Source: Pedobacter gandavensis (GTDB lineage: Bacteria > Bacteroidota > Bacteroidia > Sphingobacteriales > Sphingobacteriaceae). Taken from it: a stretch of DNA of 64,000 nucleotides. The DNA is taken from positions 124,001-188,000 of the forward strand of contig NZ_WNXC01000004.1 of assembly GCF_014172405.1 (NCBI RefSeq). The letters run 5' to 3'. The position numbers and the translations under genes were made by a program. The notes under the pieces were generated by a model, which was not told the DNA's origin, did not search any database, and saw only the letters and a list, made by a program, of their open reading frames with translations. Position 1 is the first letter of the stretch. The number at the start of each line of letters is the position of its first letter. Below are positions 8,953-17,881 of this stretch, one piece after another.

Positions 8953-9648
8953 CTAATCATAAATACCTTTAATCACGCGGGCAGGAACGCCGGCCACAAT
9001 AGAATTTGCAGGCATACTTTTGTTGACCACCGCTCCCGCAGCTATGATTGAATTATCCCCAATGGAAACTCCGGCCAGAATAGTCACCTTGGCTCCTATC
9101 CAGCAGTTCTCCCCAATAGTAATTTTTGCACGGGTAGTGCCCTGATTTTTGATCAGTTTATTTGGATCACTGTAATTGTGATTTTCCGGATGACAGCTAA
9201 AATATTGTCCAATGATGGTATTGTTTCCAATAGAAACACCACCAGAACCACCAATACTGGCAAATTGACCGATTCCCACTTGCTTACCAATATGAATAAA
9301 CTCTCCTAAATTGTTAAAAGAAGTAGAAATGACCAATTGGGAATAAGCACCTATTCCGGAAGAATCTCCAATGATCAGTTTCCCTTTACCCAGGCCACTC
9401 AAATATACACCAGTATCAATTTTAACCCATTTTCCGATGCTGATGTGCTGATTATTGAACGTACGAACCCCGCTTCCTAAAAAGATTGGTTTCGGCTTTT
9501 TCAAATGAAAAACCTGGAACAATACCCCTCTAAAAAGCTCAAAGCTTTTACTGACTGCCAGATTGAATAAGGTACGGCTACTGATGTTTTCATCAAACTT
9601 GAAAGCAGGATTTCTCTTCCTGATGATCGATTGAAATAATGTTTTCAT
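8953..9648 (-). CDS. Left-handed beta-helix (hexapeptide) acyltransferase
   Basis: 231 residues with imperfect hexapeptide repeats through the middle and end (for example ISIGKWVKID, LIIGDSSGIGAYS, VSIGNNTIIGQ, ITIGENCWIGAKVTILAGVS, IGDNSIIAAGAVV), the left-handed beta-helix of the LacA/NodL/WbbJ family. The C-terminal segment SIVAGVPARVIKGI is characteristic. It would transfer an acetyl or similar acyl group from acyl-CoA to a sugar hydroxyl or amine in the cytoplasm. It lies 7 bp after the GH99-like gene and 150 bp before the SGNH hydrolase. Acceptor sugar unknown. Confidence 0.9.
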   Translation of the reverse strand: MKTLFQSIIRKRNPAFKFDENISSRTLFNLAVSKSFELFRGVLFQVFHLKKPKPIFLGSGVRTFNNQHISIGKWVKIDTGVYLSGLGKGKLIIGDSSGIGAYSQLVISTSFNNLGEFIHIGKQVGIGQFASIGGSGGVSIGNNTIIGQYFSCHPENHNYSDPNKLIKNQGTTRAKITIGENCWIGAKVTILAGVSIGDNSIIAAGAVVNKSMPANSIVAGVPARVIKGIYD

Positions 9649-9655
9649 TCACGTA

Positions 9656-10741
9656 TTAATTTGTTAGCGCCTTTTTTACGGCCTCCAAAAGTCCATTTTT
9701 ATACATACCTGATGGTGTTAGCCATGCGCCTTCTCCATATTCATTCCAAGCATAAAGCACCGCGATCTGATCACTTGATTTGGTTGGATTATTTTCTAAC
9801 ACCCAATTTCTCAACCCTTGAACAGACTGAAAAACCGATGCAGGAGTATAGCCTGTAAAATGCGGGGAAGGTTTTTTTATTTTGTTCATTTCGTCCCATG
9901 GGCGGGGATCCCAGTTTAAGGTACTTACTGGAATATACGGCAGATCAAATTTCAAAAACTGACTCCAGACTGCCTTTTCCCTTTTGCTAATTGCAGTGAT
10001 TGGGCTCAGCGATTGTCCATTGATTAAGGTTTGATCGTGGTAATTATATCCCGTTAAGACATCAAATCCACATTGTTTAGCCAGTGCGATCTCCTTTTCA
10101 TCAGGAGCGACACTAATCCCAATATTTACTCCTTTTAAACCCCGATCTACTGCTGCTGCTCTCAATTGATCCAGTGCCGATTTAATCTTTGCTGCAGAAC
10201 CAAATGAACTCATGAGCATCTTTAAGCTTAAGAAAGAAATCAAAGGCTTCTCATTAAACTTCAAATAAGCATTCATTTCAAAAAGATCAAGCCAAACTTT
10301 CGACACCTTATCCCAGTCGGCAGGACCAATAATATAGCCGTAATGATTGGCCACTAACAGATTGAATTTTAATCCTTGTTTATCTTTTGAGTTGACGAAT
10401 AAACGGAGTGCATTATTTCTGGGTTCCTCTAGGTTCTTTTTAGAAAGATCAGAGTAATACCAGCAAAAACTGAAAAAATCAAGATTTGCATTTACTGCTG
10501 CTGTTACTTGCTTCCGCATAATTTGAGGCGTACTGGTTACCCAGCCCCAAATTGGAGCACGCTCTTTATAATTTTCCGTCAATGACCTGCTGATATGGCT
10601 TGTTTTACCCGTCCAGCCATCAAAGTAATAAGCACCAACTTTCAATTGAGCACCAGAATTGTTTTGTCCGTAAACAGGGCTGATACGCACAGCCAATAAT
10701 GCCATAGCAATTAGAAAAATACTGCGGATTGATTTTTTCAT
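9656..10741 (-). CDS. Exported GH99/WbsX-like protein
   Basis: 361 residues with an N-terminal signal peptide (SIFLIAMALLAVRISPVYG, cleavage near residue 25). The mature part begins KVGAYYFDGW, then DFFSFCWYYS and near the end VLYAWNEYGEGAWLTP, the layout of the GH99-like/WbsX family (endo-alpha-mannosidase fold; the Trp-Asn-Glu region carries family acidic residues). WbsX-like members occur in O-antigen loci and are often labelled glycosyltransferases, but an exported member fits a glycoside hydrolase acting on the finished polymer better. Position inside a Wzx/Wzy cluster, 0 bp after a GT4 gene, suggests chain-length control or turnover. Substrate not determined. Confidence 0.75.
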   Translation of the reverse strand: MKKSIRSIFLIAMALLAVRISPVYGQNNSGAQLKVGAYYFDGWTGKTSHISRSLTENYKERAPIWGWVTSTPQIMRKQVTAAVNANLDFFSFCWYYSDLSKKNLEEPRNNALRLFVNSKDKQGLKFNLLVANHYGYIIGPADWDKVSKVWLDLFEMNAYLKFNEKPLISFLSLKMLMSSFGSAAKIKSALDQLRAAAVDRGLKGVNIGISVAPDEKEIALAKQCGFDVLTGYNYHDQTLINGQSLSPITAISKREKAVWSQFLKFDLPYIPVSTLNWDPRPWDEMNKIKKPSPHFTGYTPASVFQSVQGLRNWVLENNPTKSSDQIAVLYAWNEYGEGAWLTPSGMYKNGLLEAVKKALTN

Positions 10742-11932
10742 TTAATTCAGATTAAAGGCCTCATCTAATTTTTTATAAAACCCGAGTAAAGAAAACTTTT
10801 CCTCATATACTTTTTTAGCGTTTTCTCCATGTTCTCTTAGCAAATCAGGATCAGCTATATACTTACTAATGGCATGAATGAAATCGGTTTTGTTACTTGG
10901 TTCAAACAGGAAGCCACTTTGCCCATGCTCAATAATTTCAGGTAAGCCACCATGATTTGCAGCAATAACAGGTTTACTTAAGCTCATGGCTTCAATCGCA
11001 ATTCTACCAAAAGGTTCTGGCTTGGTGCTTGGTACAATCGCTACATCCGACCAGCTATAGACTTCTGCAGTATCTGAAACAAAGTCCATAAACTCCACTT
11101 TATCACTTAGGCCAAGCTGATTTACTTTTTTCTTTAAGTCAAGGACCATATCCTCATTTCCGGCAGAAGTACTACCAACGATTCTCAATAGCACAGGAGC
11201 ATCGGGCATTTCAGCCAATGCTTCTATCGCGAAATCCTGTCCTTTCCAACTGTTAATTCTACCAATCAGCAATATTTTTAGTGCTTCTTTTTTTAACGCG
11301 TTGATTTCAGAGGCGACCTCTTCTCTTTCGATTCCGGTTGTAGGATTTCCATTGGCCAGGCTCCTCAGTTCATTTTTGGAATCCACAGGTATAGACTCCT
11401 GTTGTTCTATTTTGGCAAAGCCTTCGAATGCATTGTGAATCACCAGACTTTGGGCCAAAGGGCTAAAGCTATTCAAGGTAGATTGGGAATTAAATATGAT
11501 TTTAGCTTTCGAACATTTCAAAAAGAAAGACAGTACTTTACTCAAAATACCATTTGGAATCTCCCGAATATGAATGATTTTCATTTGCTTTAGGAAGGGA
11601 GCCAGAAGATAAAAGTCAAGGATCACGGAAGTGTTCACATAGACGACATCATACTGGTCAAACAGCTTCTTTTTCGAGGAAAATGAAAACAATGGAAAAA
11701 TAATTTTCCCCCATTGAAGTTTCAACAAATAGGTTTTACTTAACAAAGAGAGGTCCATGAAAATGATCTCCACCTTTAATTTTTCCAATTCATTAACCAA
11801 GGGGCCATTTCTAGGAAGAATAACGGTTATCTTTTCAAAGCTGGGCGACAAGCTCAGGTAATTTACTACCTGTAAGAAGCTCCGGTCAGAACCATACATA
11901 TCAGCACTTTGGTGTACACAAATAATATTCAT
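10742..11932 (-). CDS. Glycosyltransferase family 4
   Basis: About 396 residues from the ATG at 11932; a longer open frame to 11977 adds 15 residues unlike the family start. The N-terminus NIICVHQSADMYGSDRSFLQ matches the donor/acceptor loop of GT4 enzymes acting on polysaccharides. The C-terminal Rossmann half has KILLIGRINSWKGQDFAIEAL, DVAIVPSTKPEPFGRIAIEAM (the EPFG..AIEAM motif binds the nucleotide sugar) and KPVIAANHGGLPEII. A retaining GT-B transferase adding one sugar to the repeat unit; donor and linkage unknown. Its stop abuts the start of the GH99-like gene. Confidence 0.92.
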   Translation of the reverse strand: MNIICVHQSADMYGSDRSFLQVVNYLSLSPSFEKITVILPRNGPLVNELEKLKVEIIFMDLSLLSKTYLLKLQWGKIIFPLFSFSSKKKLFDQYDVVYVNTSVILDFYLLAPFLKQMKIIHIREIPNGILSKVLSFFLKCSKAKIIFNSQSTLNSFSPLAQSLVIHNAFEGFAKIEQQESIPVDSKNELRSLANGNPTTGIEREEVASEINALKKEALKILLIGRINSWKGQDFAIEALAEMPDAPVLLRIVGSTSAGNEDMVLDLKKKVNQLGLSDKVEFMDFVSDTAEVYSWSDVAIVPSTKPEPFGRIAIEAMSLSKPVIAANHGGLPEIIEHGQSGFLFEPSNKTDFIHAISKYIADPDLLREHGENAKKVYEEKFSLLGFYKKLDEAFNLN

Positions 11933-11997
11933 TGTTAAGCGATTACATTTTAAAAGATTTATTTCAATGATGATCAATTGTCAACATTGCTATTCCT

Positions 11998-12882
11998 TTA
12001 TTTCAAAAATCTGGCATCCTGATATTTAAGCGCAAGCTTAAAAGACACTGCCATACTGTAAAAATAAACCAGCATCCTTGCCACCGGTCTGTCTGAAAGA
12101 ATCTTTGGCCAGGTACTTTTCAAATTCCTAAAACGGCCCAGCATCACATCCGCTGAGGGATTCGACCACAATACCGTATCATGATCAAATTTGATAGGCA
12201 AAACACACAACTGCTTTTCAAATTTGGAGAAGTTGAGCATAAAGCCAGTATCAATTCCATAAAGACTCAGACGCTCATCGAATTTCATTTGATGCGTACA
12301 AAACACTTTTGCAGAGATCACCATACCACTGGTAATGGCCAATACGTTCTTTGCCGGAATGACCCCTGTTTTTATCTTTTTCCAGTGTTTTCCTTTGAAA
12401 TAAACCCAGGAACCGGGGCTAACTACTTTTTCCTTATGGAGTACCAGGGGAAGAAACAGTGCTACCTTCGGGGATTTAAACAGCGCCTCGCTGAGCTTAT
12501 CAAAATAATAAGATGGAATCTCAGTATCTTGATCTAACAGCAAAGCATAATCATAAGTATGCGCTGCAAGCACCTGGTTATAGAGTTTTGACAACCAGGT
12601 ATTTTCAGCTGTCCAGCGATATTGAAACTGACCAAATTCCTTTTCAAGTTCATGGATTTGGGCTTCCGGACATTTCTCTGGACTATTATCCCAAATCACC
12701 AATTCTACTTCAAACAAATCTCTATGCTGTAACAACAACGTGCTAATGGTAGGAGATTCAGAAATCATCTTTTTATACAACACCACTAAAACGAGTAATT
12801 TCGGTTTAGAAAACTGCGTTTTCATGCTTGTAGCTGTTGTCTTTGGATGAAATACCGAGGGCTTTTTTTCAATATTTTTCAT
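11998..12882 (-). CDS. Glycosyltransferase family 2 (rhamnosyltransferase-like)
   Basis: 294-residue GT-A enzyme. The fold start LLVLVVLYKK is followed by VELVIWDNSPE (DNS replaces the more usual DNGS) and DYALLLDQDTEIP, whose DQDT is the metal-binding DxD-like motif found in rhamnosyltransferase-type GT2 proteins. An alternative ATG at 12825 would remove 19 residues that look non-conserved and may be the true start. It acts in the cytoplasm at the membrane. It lies between two GT4 genes in the operon (about 36 bp from each) and, with rmlB/rmlD nearby, could use dTDP-rhamnose; the donor is inferred only. Confidence 0.88.
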   Translation of the reverse strand: MKNIEKKPSVFHPKTTATSMKTQFSKPKLLVLVVLYKKMISESPTISTLLLQHRDLFEVELVIWDNSPEKCPEAQIHELEKEFGQFQYRWTAENTWLSKLYNQVLAAHTYDYALLLDQDTEIPSYYFDKLSEALFKSPKVALFLPLVLHKEKVVSPGSWVYFKGKHWKKIKTGVIPAKNVLAITSGMVISAKVFCTHQMKFDERLSLYGIDTGFMLNFSKFEKQLCVLPIKFDHDTVLWSNPSADVMLGRFRNLKSTWPKILSDRPVARMLVYFYSMAVSFKLALKYQDARFLK

Positions 12883-12918
12883 TTACTTATCAATTTGTCT
12901 GCTGCTGATCAAGCTAGA

Positions 12919-14178
12919 TTAATTATATATTGCCAATCTTTTATCCATCAGTTTTTCATAAGAATTCTCTTCGTTTAAAGTGTTCAACGCATTCTTTGAT
13001 AAACGACTTCCTAAGTCATCTGATTCGATAAGTTTGGCGATTGAAGAACAAAATTCCTGTGCTGTATTTCCAATTAAACAATCCTTCCCATTTTTAAAAC
13101 ACAATCCCTCTACCCCGACTTCTGTGGAGACGAATGGAATCCCCATATTTACAGCCTCAATGATTTTCATGCGAATACCACTACCAATACGAATCGGGAC
13201 AATAAAAATGCTATTTGCCAGTACTGCTGACAGGTCTTCTACATAGCCCATGAAATTTACGGAACCCAGTTGTGCCTCATATTCAGTTATACTCGATTGG
13301 TGCCATTTTCCGATCACCATCAACTCCAGTTTAGGGTAATTTGATTTCAATCCGGTCCAACAATTTCTTAAGAACCAATCTAGTCCCTCTTTATTTGGAA
13401 AATGATCCTCTCCACCCAGAAAAACCAATTTATGATCAAAAGAATAATCCATTCCAGTTCCTAAAGCTTTGATCGGAACAGGGGATGATACCAAACGCGC
13501 TTTCTTAAGATCCTTTTCAAGAATGACCTTATCTACTTCCGAAAGTGTGCAGACCATATCATACTTTTCCAGGGCAGAGAGTTCAAATGATTTATTTCTT
13601 TTATACACCCGATTTAGGAATGCAGACTGAAAACTAAAAAGATCCAGTTCTCTCTTTTCCCTTACGAACCGCAGCTCGTGATGTACAAAAATCCGATAAG
13701 AACTTCTTGGAATATATTTTGCAAAAGAAATCAGCTGATGAAATTCCACCTGCACAAATTCGAAGTTATTTTCTAGCAGTACATTCCTGAAATGGTCAAT
13801 GAATCCACGAGGGAAGCCAAAGCTTTTGGACCTGAAAAGTGTGGTATTCAACTTCAGGAGTCTATCTAAATTTGTTTTACAAAAAGCAGAAAACACGCCT
13901 TTACCAATTAGCCGGTTTAAAAATTCTGAGAACCGAAATAAGACGGAGCTAAACTTACCAGAAAGAGATTGTTCTGTGATCAGGTAAGGTTTAAATTTCA
14001 CATTTGGCCATAATATTTTCAGCTGTTCCAGGTCTTTCTGGTCGGCAGCTTTCATGGTAAATGCAATGGTCATGTCAAAATGATGGCGCAACTCGTTATC
14101 GAATTCGAATTGGGCAATCCTGCCTCCCGAATTTAGAGGAAATGGCATATAGGGCGTAACAATTAATATCTTCCTCAT
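12919..14178 (-). CDS. Glycosyltransferase family 4/1
   Basis: 419 residues. The N-terminal MRKILIVTPYMPFPLNSGG with a glycine-rich donor loop and the C-terminal FVPIRIGSGIRMKIIEAVNMGIP region (GT4 Glu motif in IIEA) mark a GT-B transferase; LVFLGGEDHFPNKEGLDWFL is the usual linker into the nucleotide-binding half. Its start overlaps the stop of the Wzy-like gene by 4 bp, so the two are translationally coupled. One of three sugar-adding enzymes clustered here; sugar and linkage are unknown. Confidence 0.9.
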   Translation of the reverse strand: MRKILIVTPYMPFPLNSGGRIAQFEFDNELRHHFDMTIAFTMKAADQKDLEQLKILWPNVKFKPYLITEQSLSGKFSSVLFRFSEFLNRLIGKGVFSAFCKTNLDRLLKLNTTLFRSKSFGFPRGFIDHFRNVLLENNFEFVQVEFHQLISFAKYIPRSSYRIFVHHELRFVREKRELDLFSFQSAFLNRVYKRNKSFELSALEKYDMVCTLSEVDKVILEKDLKKARLVSSPVPIKALGTGMDYSFDHKLVFLGGEDHFPNKEGLDWFLRNCWTGLKSNYPKLELMVIGKWHQSSITEYEAQLGSVNFMGYVEDLSAVLANSIFIVPIRIGSGIRMKIIEAVNMGIPFVSTEVGVEGLCFKNGKDCLIGNTAQEFCSSIAKLIESDDLGSRLSKNALNTLNEENSYEKLMDKRLAIYN

Positions 14179-15512
14179 TGTTGTCTATATTTAATTGAAA
14201 AAAAGGTGATGAAAAGAAATATGGGTAAAATGGCGGTTGAAAATGGAGCCCAGCCGGTAAGTCCATAAATTATGTAGGCTATAAACAGGCCGATCATACT
14301 CAGGGAAAGGATTTCATTGTGTCCCTTGCTAATTTCTTTTTTAGCTTTAAATATGTTGCCAAATAAAAAGCCAATCCACAAAATCATGCCCAAAATCCCC
14401 AGTTCAGCGAGGACAATCAGGTGAATATTATGGATCGGATTGATGGCAAAGAAATCGTCCATAGTCACCTGATTTACGATTCCCAAATGCTGGGATAGGT
14501 AAGAAAGATGCCCATTTAATCCTACTCCAATAATTGGCGAAGCATCAAACAAGTGGATGGCCATCAGAAAATGCACTATTCTGTTGTCGTACTGATCGGA
14601 AGAATCACTTCCCATGAAAAGTTCAGACAAAGGAGAATAGGCAATCAGGTACACCAATGCCAATACCGTTGGCACCACAAATTTCAGGACATTGCCAATG
14701 GAAAAAAGATTTTTATGGGCATTTTTATTCAGGTAATAACAAGCGGAAAGCGTGATGATCAATGCCAGATAGGAAGTTCTGGAATAGGTTAGAAAAATAA
14801 TCAGTATGCACAGAATCAGTGCTATTTTGCTGGCCTTTTTTCTGAAGTCATAAAGATAGGTAGCTAGAAAGAATGCGGCAGTAATGACCATGAATAAAGC
14901 CAATCTGCCGGGGTGATTAAAGAAACCCACAGCTCCACTCCTCGTATCCAGCCTGGTGGCCCAAATTTCTGCAGACTCATGAAACAGCTTCGTCACCGCA
15001 GAGATACCCAATACCGGGAAACAAATGGCTAGAAAAAACTGTGCAACGGTTAATATCATCAGGCCATCAAACAGCCCATTCAGCACATCCTCCATACTCA
15101 GGAAACTGCTGAGCAGTTTAAATAAAAGTATGTTTGACAAGAAAAAGATGGCCAGTACCCAGGTTCCTGTAGGAAAAGAATTATAGGGATTCAGAAAAGA
15201 TAAAATGAGCAGCAGCGCAATGCAATTGACCCAATTATTTGATTTAAAGGAATACTCCATCCATCTCCTTTTTGCAGAAGGCAATACCGCAATGATCATC
15301 CCTATGGTTAAGGAGATCATATAAATCGGTTGTACCGTTCCGGCTATCTCATTAAATTTCGGGGTATTTAATGCCTTTCCAAATTCAAATGGAATGCAAA
15401 AAATGAAAAAGCTGACCCACAGAAACTTGGTATCCTTATTTTTAGATTTAAGGGCTACCGATCTAAAGATATAGCAAAAGATGATCAGAAATAATAGTAT
15501 TCCTTTACCCAT
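14175..15512 (-). CDS. O-antigen ligase/polymerase-type membrane protein (Wzy-like)
   Basis: 445 residues with about ten to eleven predicted membrane helices and a larger periplasmic loop around residues 310-360. The loop contains the sequence NGHLSYLSQHLGI and is followed by INPIHNIHLIVLAELGILGMI; the H-N-x-H and E residues before a helix are characteristic of the Wzy_C/O-antigen ligase superfamily. An earlier loop has RSGAVGFFNHPGR. In a locus with Wzx and Wzc it is the probable polymerase joining repeat units in the periplasm. It overlaps both neighbours (8 bp upstream, 4 bp downstream). A ligase role cannot be ruled out by sequence. Confidence 0.85.
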   Translation of the reverse strand: MGKGILLFLIIFCYIFRSVALKSKNKDTKFLWVSFFIFCIPFEFGKALNTPKFNEIAGTVQPIYMISLTIGMIIAVLPSAKRRWMEYSFKSNNWVNCIALLLILSFLNPYNSFPTGTWVLAIFFLSNILLFKLLSSFLSMEDVLNGLFDGLMILTVAQFFLAICFPVLGISAVTKLFHESAEIWATRLDTRSGAVGFFNHPGRLALFMVITAAFFLATYLYDFRKKASKIALILCILIIFLTYSRTSYLALIITLSACYYLNKNAHKNLFSIGNVLKFVVPTVLALVYLIAYSPLSELFMGSDSSDQYDNRIVHFLMAIHLFDASPIIGVGLNGHLSYLSQHLGIVNQVTMDDFFAINPIHNIHLIVLAELGILGMILWIGFLFGNIFKAKKEISKGHNEILSLSMIGLFIAYIIYGLTGWAPFSTAILPIFLFITFFSIKYRQQ

Positions 15513-16746
15513 GCGTATAGTTATTGGTAGTTTCTAATTTTACATTGTTGATGTTCTTTTTAACACTATTTTGAATAGCCGCGAAGTTCTTCGTAAACAG
15601 GCTGATCTTTTCTTTTGAGTTGTCCAGCTTATCATAATCAATCAGGCAAAGGTTTGGATCGATATCAAACAACTTCACCATGCCTTCAAATTTATTGGCG
15701 TAAGAGACCCCAAACATTGGCTTGGCATAGGTCAGCCCAGAAATTCCCAAATGCATTCTTCCGGTAATGGTAAAATCTACCAATGAAACATAACCTTTAA
15801 GCTCCACCCCGTTTTTGATTTGATCGGTATAAAAGCAGTCTACACCCTTCTCGCGAAAATATTCATCCAGAATACAGCTGATGGTACTGTCGCTGGCTTC
15901 ATCACAAATGGGCCTGATGTCATGATAAAGAAACACAAAAGCATAGTTATCTGCGGCTAGAAACCCTTCCAGTAAACTCTTGAAGCCAGAAAGGTATTTA
16001 TCAAAGCCAATCTTTTTAGCCTGGATGGCATTTGGGCAAACTCCAATTACAGTTTTGCCATTTGCGGTGACCCTAGCTACCCAGCTTTTATAAGTATCAT
16101 AGGTTTGACTTTGATATACAGCCGGAAGATCCGGGCAAATAAAAGCAATGTCATTGGTGAGAATCAACCGGTCAGCAGGAATAAAATCTTTCATTCTGAC
16201 ATAAGATTCCACATCTCTGATTTTCAATTTAACATCTTTTGATACCGCTGAAAATTTAGCTTTCACTACTGGGAGTATGTTTTTGCTCACACTAAAGCCC
16301 GAGATCTGGGCTTTCACACCCATGCGATGTGCCAGCTCAATCACCCTTAAGCGGTTGATAGAATTGTGCACTCTATAAGTTCCATCCATGATATCTGCAC
16401 CAATCACATACACTAAAGCGCAATCTTTGATCAGAAATAACAGTTTAAGAAAGTTAACCTTTTCATTAAACCCATCCAGGAATACTACATTTTTATTGAT
16501 TGTTCTATAATCTTCTCTGATGATTTTATAACCATTTAGAATATTAACCTGCGCATCATTTGCGAAATTATTGATAAAGGAGGTGATCATAATGTCTTCT
16601 CCAAAACCACCATTCAAATTGGCAGCAGGAAGGACTAAGACCTTCCTTGCCTCTTTTTTACCCTTTACAAAAAGGGAACAAAAAAGGGCTAAATACCAGA
16701 ATACCTCTACATAGATCCCTTTAAATACTTCTTTTAACTTATTCAT
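15505..16746 (-). CDS. Polysaccharide pyruvyl transferase family protein
   Basis: About 413 residues; the ATG at 16746 is preferred over a TTG one codon upstream. Family features are the N-terminal VLVLPAANLNGGFGEDIM (substrate loop), a central FICPD/VGVCPNA region and, near the C-terminus, DFTITGRMHLGISGLTYAKP and FGVSYANKFEGM (the conserved R-x-H and SYxxK). The family adds a pyruvate ketal from phosphoenolpyruvate to a sugar, giving an acidic polymer. It sits between the nitroreductase-like gene (26 bp) and wzy (overlap). Some family members transfer other groups, so the substrate is an inference. Confidence 0.87.
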   Translation of the reverse strand: MNKLKEVFKGIYVEVFWYLALFCSLFVKGKKEARKVLVLPAANLNGGFGEDIMITSFINNFANDAQVNILNGYKIIREDYRTINKNVVFLDGFNEKVNFLKLLFLIKDCALVYVIGADIMDGTYRVHNSINRLRVIELAHRMGVKAQISGFSVSKNILPVVKAKFSAVSKDVKLKIRDVESYVRMKDFIPADRLILTNDIAFICPDLPAVYQSQTYDTYKSWVARVTANGKTVIGVCPNAIQAKKIGFDKYLSGFKSLLEGFLAADNYAFVFLYHDIRPICDEASDSTISCILDEYFREKGVDCFYTDQIKNGVELKGYVSLVDFTITGRMHLGISGLTYAKPMFGVSYANKFEGMVKLFDIDPNLCLIDYDKLDNSKEKISLFTKNFAAIQNSVKKNINNVKLETTNNYTHG

Positions 16747-16772
16747 CAATTATATATTAAAAATTATTTCTA

Positions 16773-17780
16773 TTACCTTACTTCAACGATATCTGCAAGC
16801 GGTCTACGTTCTGAAATGGCGACGCTATAATTGTCTTTGAGGTGACCTACCGCTAAAAACATGATTGGGGCACAGTCACTGTCCATTTCCATAGCATTTG
16901 TAAATGCTTCGTACTGCTTTTTTGCATAGCTGGTATTCAGACAGCAAACGCCTAATCCTTTAGCATGTAAGCCTAGAACGATAGACATCGCAAACATTCC
17001 ACCATCGATATAAACCTGATTTCGCTCATAAGCGAAAAAAGAAGACAGCTTCCCAGTGATGACAATTAAAGAGCTGATGTGCTCGCCAAAACCCTTATTG
17101 CCATTTTGCACATTCAAAAGCTTTCGCTTCAATTCCACATTGGAATGCTCAATCACATAGACCTTCCATGACTGTCTGTTGCATACTGAAGGCGTATACC
17201 TGGCCGTATCAATTACCTTAAGTATTGTGGCTGTAGGTACTGGCTCATCAGAAAAATCTCTGACACTATTTCTAGATTTGAAGAAACGTTCAAAATCAAA
17301 ATTCAAGGTATCCAGAATCTCCTGTTTAGGAACCGTCTTTGTCCCTCCGGTTTTATTCAGCGTTGATTCATCACAACGCAACAATAACCGCTCTAATTTA
17401 TCCTTTAATTCAGCAGACACTTGATGGTGGCCTTCATCAAAGTTCAGGTATTCACGAAGCGTGTAAGCGGTCATATCTGTAATCGCATCTACTCCATACT
17501 TCATCACATAATCATCCACAATATCTGCCAACGCAGCAATCCTCGGTCCTCCAAAGCCAGGACGTGGTTCACGAAGGGCCAATCCTTTTTCTACAGCGTG
17601 ATATTCCTTCAGGATATATGCCTGCATCATTTCTTTACTTCTTAACTTGAATGAAGCAGATTCTCTTTTAAACTTCCGATAGTCATATATATAATCTTTA
17701 ATAATCGACAACTGCGTCTGCTTCGATCTATAAAGCCTTTTAGCTGATTTTGGAACGATTTTTTTAATTAAATTTTTCAT
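16773..17780 (-). CDS. Nitroreductase-family flavoprotein with N-terminal extension
   Basis: 335 residues. The C-terminal ~190 residues are a nitroreductase domain: SRNSVRDFSDEPVPTATILK is the FMN-binding N-terminal motif, PSVCNRQSWKVYVIE the phosphate/flavin loop, and GLGVCCLNTSY the dimer region. The first ~140 residues form a basic, helical extension (YRSKQTQLSIIKDYIYDYRKF, MMQAYILKEYHAVEKGLA) absent from ordinary nitroreductases. No signal peptide. It lies between wzx and the pyruvyl transferase gene in the exopolysaccharide operon, so it may modify a sugar, a lipid-linked intermediate or a cofactor rather than a nitro compound. The substrate is unknown. Confidence 0.85.
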   Translation of the reverse strand: MKNLIKKIVPKSAKRLYRSKQTQLSIIKDYIYDYRKFKRESASFKLRSKEMMQAYILKEYHAVEKGLALREPRPGFGGPRIAALADIVDDYVMKYGVDAITDMTAYTLREYLNFDEGHHQVSAELKDKLERLLLRCDESTLNKTGGTKTVPKQEILDTLNFDFERFFKSRNSVRDFSDEPVPTATILKVIDTARYTPSVCNRQSWKVYVIEHSNVELKRKLLNVQNGNKGFGEHISSLIVITGKLSSFFAYERNQVYIDGGMFAMSIVLGLHAKGLGVCCLNTSYAKKQYEAFTNAMEMDSDCAPIMFLAVGHLKDNYSVAISERRPLADIVEVR

Positions 17781-17819
17781 CCGGAGTGTTATAGTTTTTA
17801 AATGGTGATCTACTTAAAT

Positions 17820-17845
17820 GCGCCGAAATGATTATTTTTCGGCGC
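17820..17845 (-). repeat. GC-rich hairpin inside the exopolysaccharide operon
   Basis: GCGCCGAAA (17820-17828) pairs perfectly with TTTCGGCGC (17837-17845) around an 8-nt AT-rich loop. It lies in the 101-bp gap after wzx and before the nitroreductase gene. No T-run follows on the minus strand (ATTTAAG), so it is not a clear terminator; it could be a 3'-end stabiliser or a weak attenuator that sets relative expression. Confidence 0.5.
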
Positions 17846-17881
17846 GGGTTAAGTTCATGCTCAATTTATATTTGGTTGGTT

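Noticed and set aside
12181..12537. 118-codon plus-strand frame within the GT2 gene
   Set aside because: Antisense shadow of a gene with clear GT-A motifs.
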